Shown here piece by piece: positions 7,415 to 8,047 of a stretch of DNA of 8,047 bases. Under the pieces are notes generated by a model. That model saw only the letters and a program-made list of their open reading frames with translations, ran no database searches and had not been told where the DNA came from. The first letter of the stretch is position 1. Each line of letters opens with the position of its first letter. Location: NCBI RefSeq assembly GCF_021107415.1, contig NZ_JAIOSW010000256.1, forward strand, positions 1 to 8,047, read 5' to 3'. The stretch is from Desulfobacula sp. (lineage in GTDB: Bacteria > Desulfobacterota > Desulfobacteria > Desulfobacterales > Desulfobacteraceae). The translations under genes were made by a program, and so were the position numbers.

Positions 7415-7431
7415 ATGTCAGGAGCTCTGAA
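7415..7431 (-). repeat. Right terminal inverted repeat of the insertion sequence
   Basis: ATGTCAGGAGCTCTGAA on the plus strand, the exact reverse complement of 5101-5117. It begins 20 nt after the transposase stop codon and marks the right end of the element. Confidence 0.92.
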
Positions 7432-8047
7432 ATTACTCGCAAAGTTCTCTAAATGTGCATGGAATGTTATCACAGCTTATCTTAAATCCACTGTGCCATA
7501 TGACGATGCTGTTCCCGGTGCCAGCATTGCTGTGCAGACCTATGGTGATTTTTTAAATTTCAATCCCCATCTCCACGCCATAGTTTCAGATGGTTGTTTT
7601 CTGAAAGATGGCAGTTTCCAAACTGCATCAGTATTTATGCTGGAAGATTTAGAAGAAGCTTTCCAGTATGAAGTATTAAAAATGCTCAAGAAAGAGGGAA
7701 AGATAAATGATGCCATTATTGAGAATATGCTTTCATGGCATCATTCAGGTTTTAACGTGTATATTGTAGAATCGAATCTGATGATAAAGCTGGACTTGGT
7801 AATCTGGCAAGATATATCATTCGTGCCTGTTTTTCCCAGGAAAGAATGGTTTATGTCTCGGCAAAAAAATCCGATGATGGTGTTGCCAAAGTTGTTTACA
7901 CATCTAAAGACAAAAAAACCAGAAAAATTTTCAATGCTTTGGACTGGCTCGCCAGGTTGGTAACACATATTTCAGGAAGATATGAGCATACTGTGAGATA
8001 TTATGGCTATTTTTCAAACAAGTCCAGGGGAATGAGAAAAAAGGCAG
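7432..8047 (+). pseudogene. IS91/ISCR-like HUH transposase fragment (5' truncated, frameshifted, runs off the edge)
   Basis: Starting exactly at the insertion sequence end, the frame reads KLLAKFSKCAWNVITAYLKS, then VPYDDAVPGA and FNPHLHAIVSDG. The HLH (codons 7568-7576) is the HUH metal-binding motif of IS91-family rolling-circle transposases. After FNVY the frame is lost by an extra AT in GTGTATATTGT (7757-7767). Reading from 7762 in the other frame restores YCRIESDDKAGLGNLARYII and continues open to the window end through FNALDWLARLVTHIS and VRYYGYFSNKSRG. The block LARYII (Tyr at 7813-7815) would carry the nucleophilic tyrosine. The first position of the YxxxY pair is Asn, so this looks like a single-tyrosine, ISCR-like enzyme. 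The N-terminal zinc-finger part is absent and the 3' end lies outside the window. It is non-functional as it stands. Confidence 0.85.

Larger units (their letters stand above)
5101..7431 (+). mobile_element. Insertion sequence, 2331 bp, DDE transposase, family not assigned
   Basis: The element is bounded by perfect 17-bp inverted repeats at 5101-5117 and 7415-7431. It holds a 106-nt leader, one transposase gene, and 20 nt between the stop codon and the right repeat. It appears structurally complete: the transposase frame is intact and both ends are present. No direct target repeat is seen: the left flank ends GACCGCCAAG and the right flank begins AATTACTCGC. The left flank is the ATPase gene and the right flank is an unrelated transposase fragment, so the element probably took part in a rearrangement. 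Its base composition (31 G/C in 60 bases at 6181-6240) is far above that of the PIN-like gene. I cannot place it in a named family; an unclassified group near IS4/IS1634 is possible from the RWNQENYF motif. Confidence 0.9.

Noticed and set aside
7760..7766. Programmed frameshift in the IS91-like gene
   Set aside because: No slippery run is present at the site. An AT duplication in a fragment already lacking its 5' part is simple decay or a sequencing error.
7415..7963. 182-codon frame starting with ATG inside the right inverted repeat
   Set aside because: It is a chimera: the ATG and first codons are the end of the insertion sequence, and the last part is out of frame after the 2-bp insertion. 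It is better described as an IS91-like pseudogene.

Overview
This window reads as an accessory or defence-type island next to a housekeeping-type gene, later damaged by mobile elements. The organism cannot be named from the sequence. The low G+C, the style of the two transposases and the PatB-type aminotransferase remind me of sulfate-reducing Desulfobacterota, but this is a low-confidence inference.

Layout: (1) 1-255, minus strand: the first 85 codons of a PatB/MalY-type PLP-dependent C-S lyase that runs off the left edge. (2) 256-827: about 570 bases of AT-rich intergenic DNA with no gene I can support. It should hold the divergent promoters of the lyase and of the next cluster. (3) 828-5114, plus strand: three genes in a row with short gaps (22 and 44 nt). 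They encode a TIR-like protein with an FYSWQSD motif and a candidate NADase glutamate, a PIN-like ribonuclease candidate with four spaced acidic residues, and an ABC/SMC-type ATPase of the AAA_13/RloC kind with Walker A, a CxxC zinc hook, a signature motif and Walker B. (4) 5101-7431: a 2331-bp insertion sequence with perfect 17-bp terminal inverted repeats and one long (728 aa) two-HTH DDE transposase. Its left end cuts off the ATPase gene just before the expected H-loop, and the stop codon comes from the inverted repeat. (5) 7432-8047: a fragment of an IS91/ISCR-like HUH transposase gene. It lacks its 5' part at the insertion sequence boundary, carries a 2-bp insertion frameshift, and runs off the right edge.

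How the parts fit: the TIR + PIN + zinc-hook ATPase trio looks like a multi-effector anti-phage or toxin-type module (NAD+ depletion, RNA cleavage, and a DNA- or damage-sensing ATPase). I do not recognise this exact trio as a named system. The ATPase is broken here, so the system is probably disabled or reduced to its first two genes. The sequence right of the insertion sequence is not the missing ATPase end, and no target-site duplication is visible. The insertion sequence therefore probably marks a recombination or deletion junction rather than a simple insertion.
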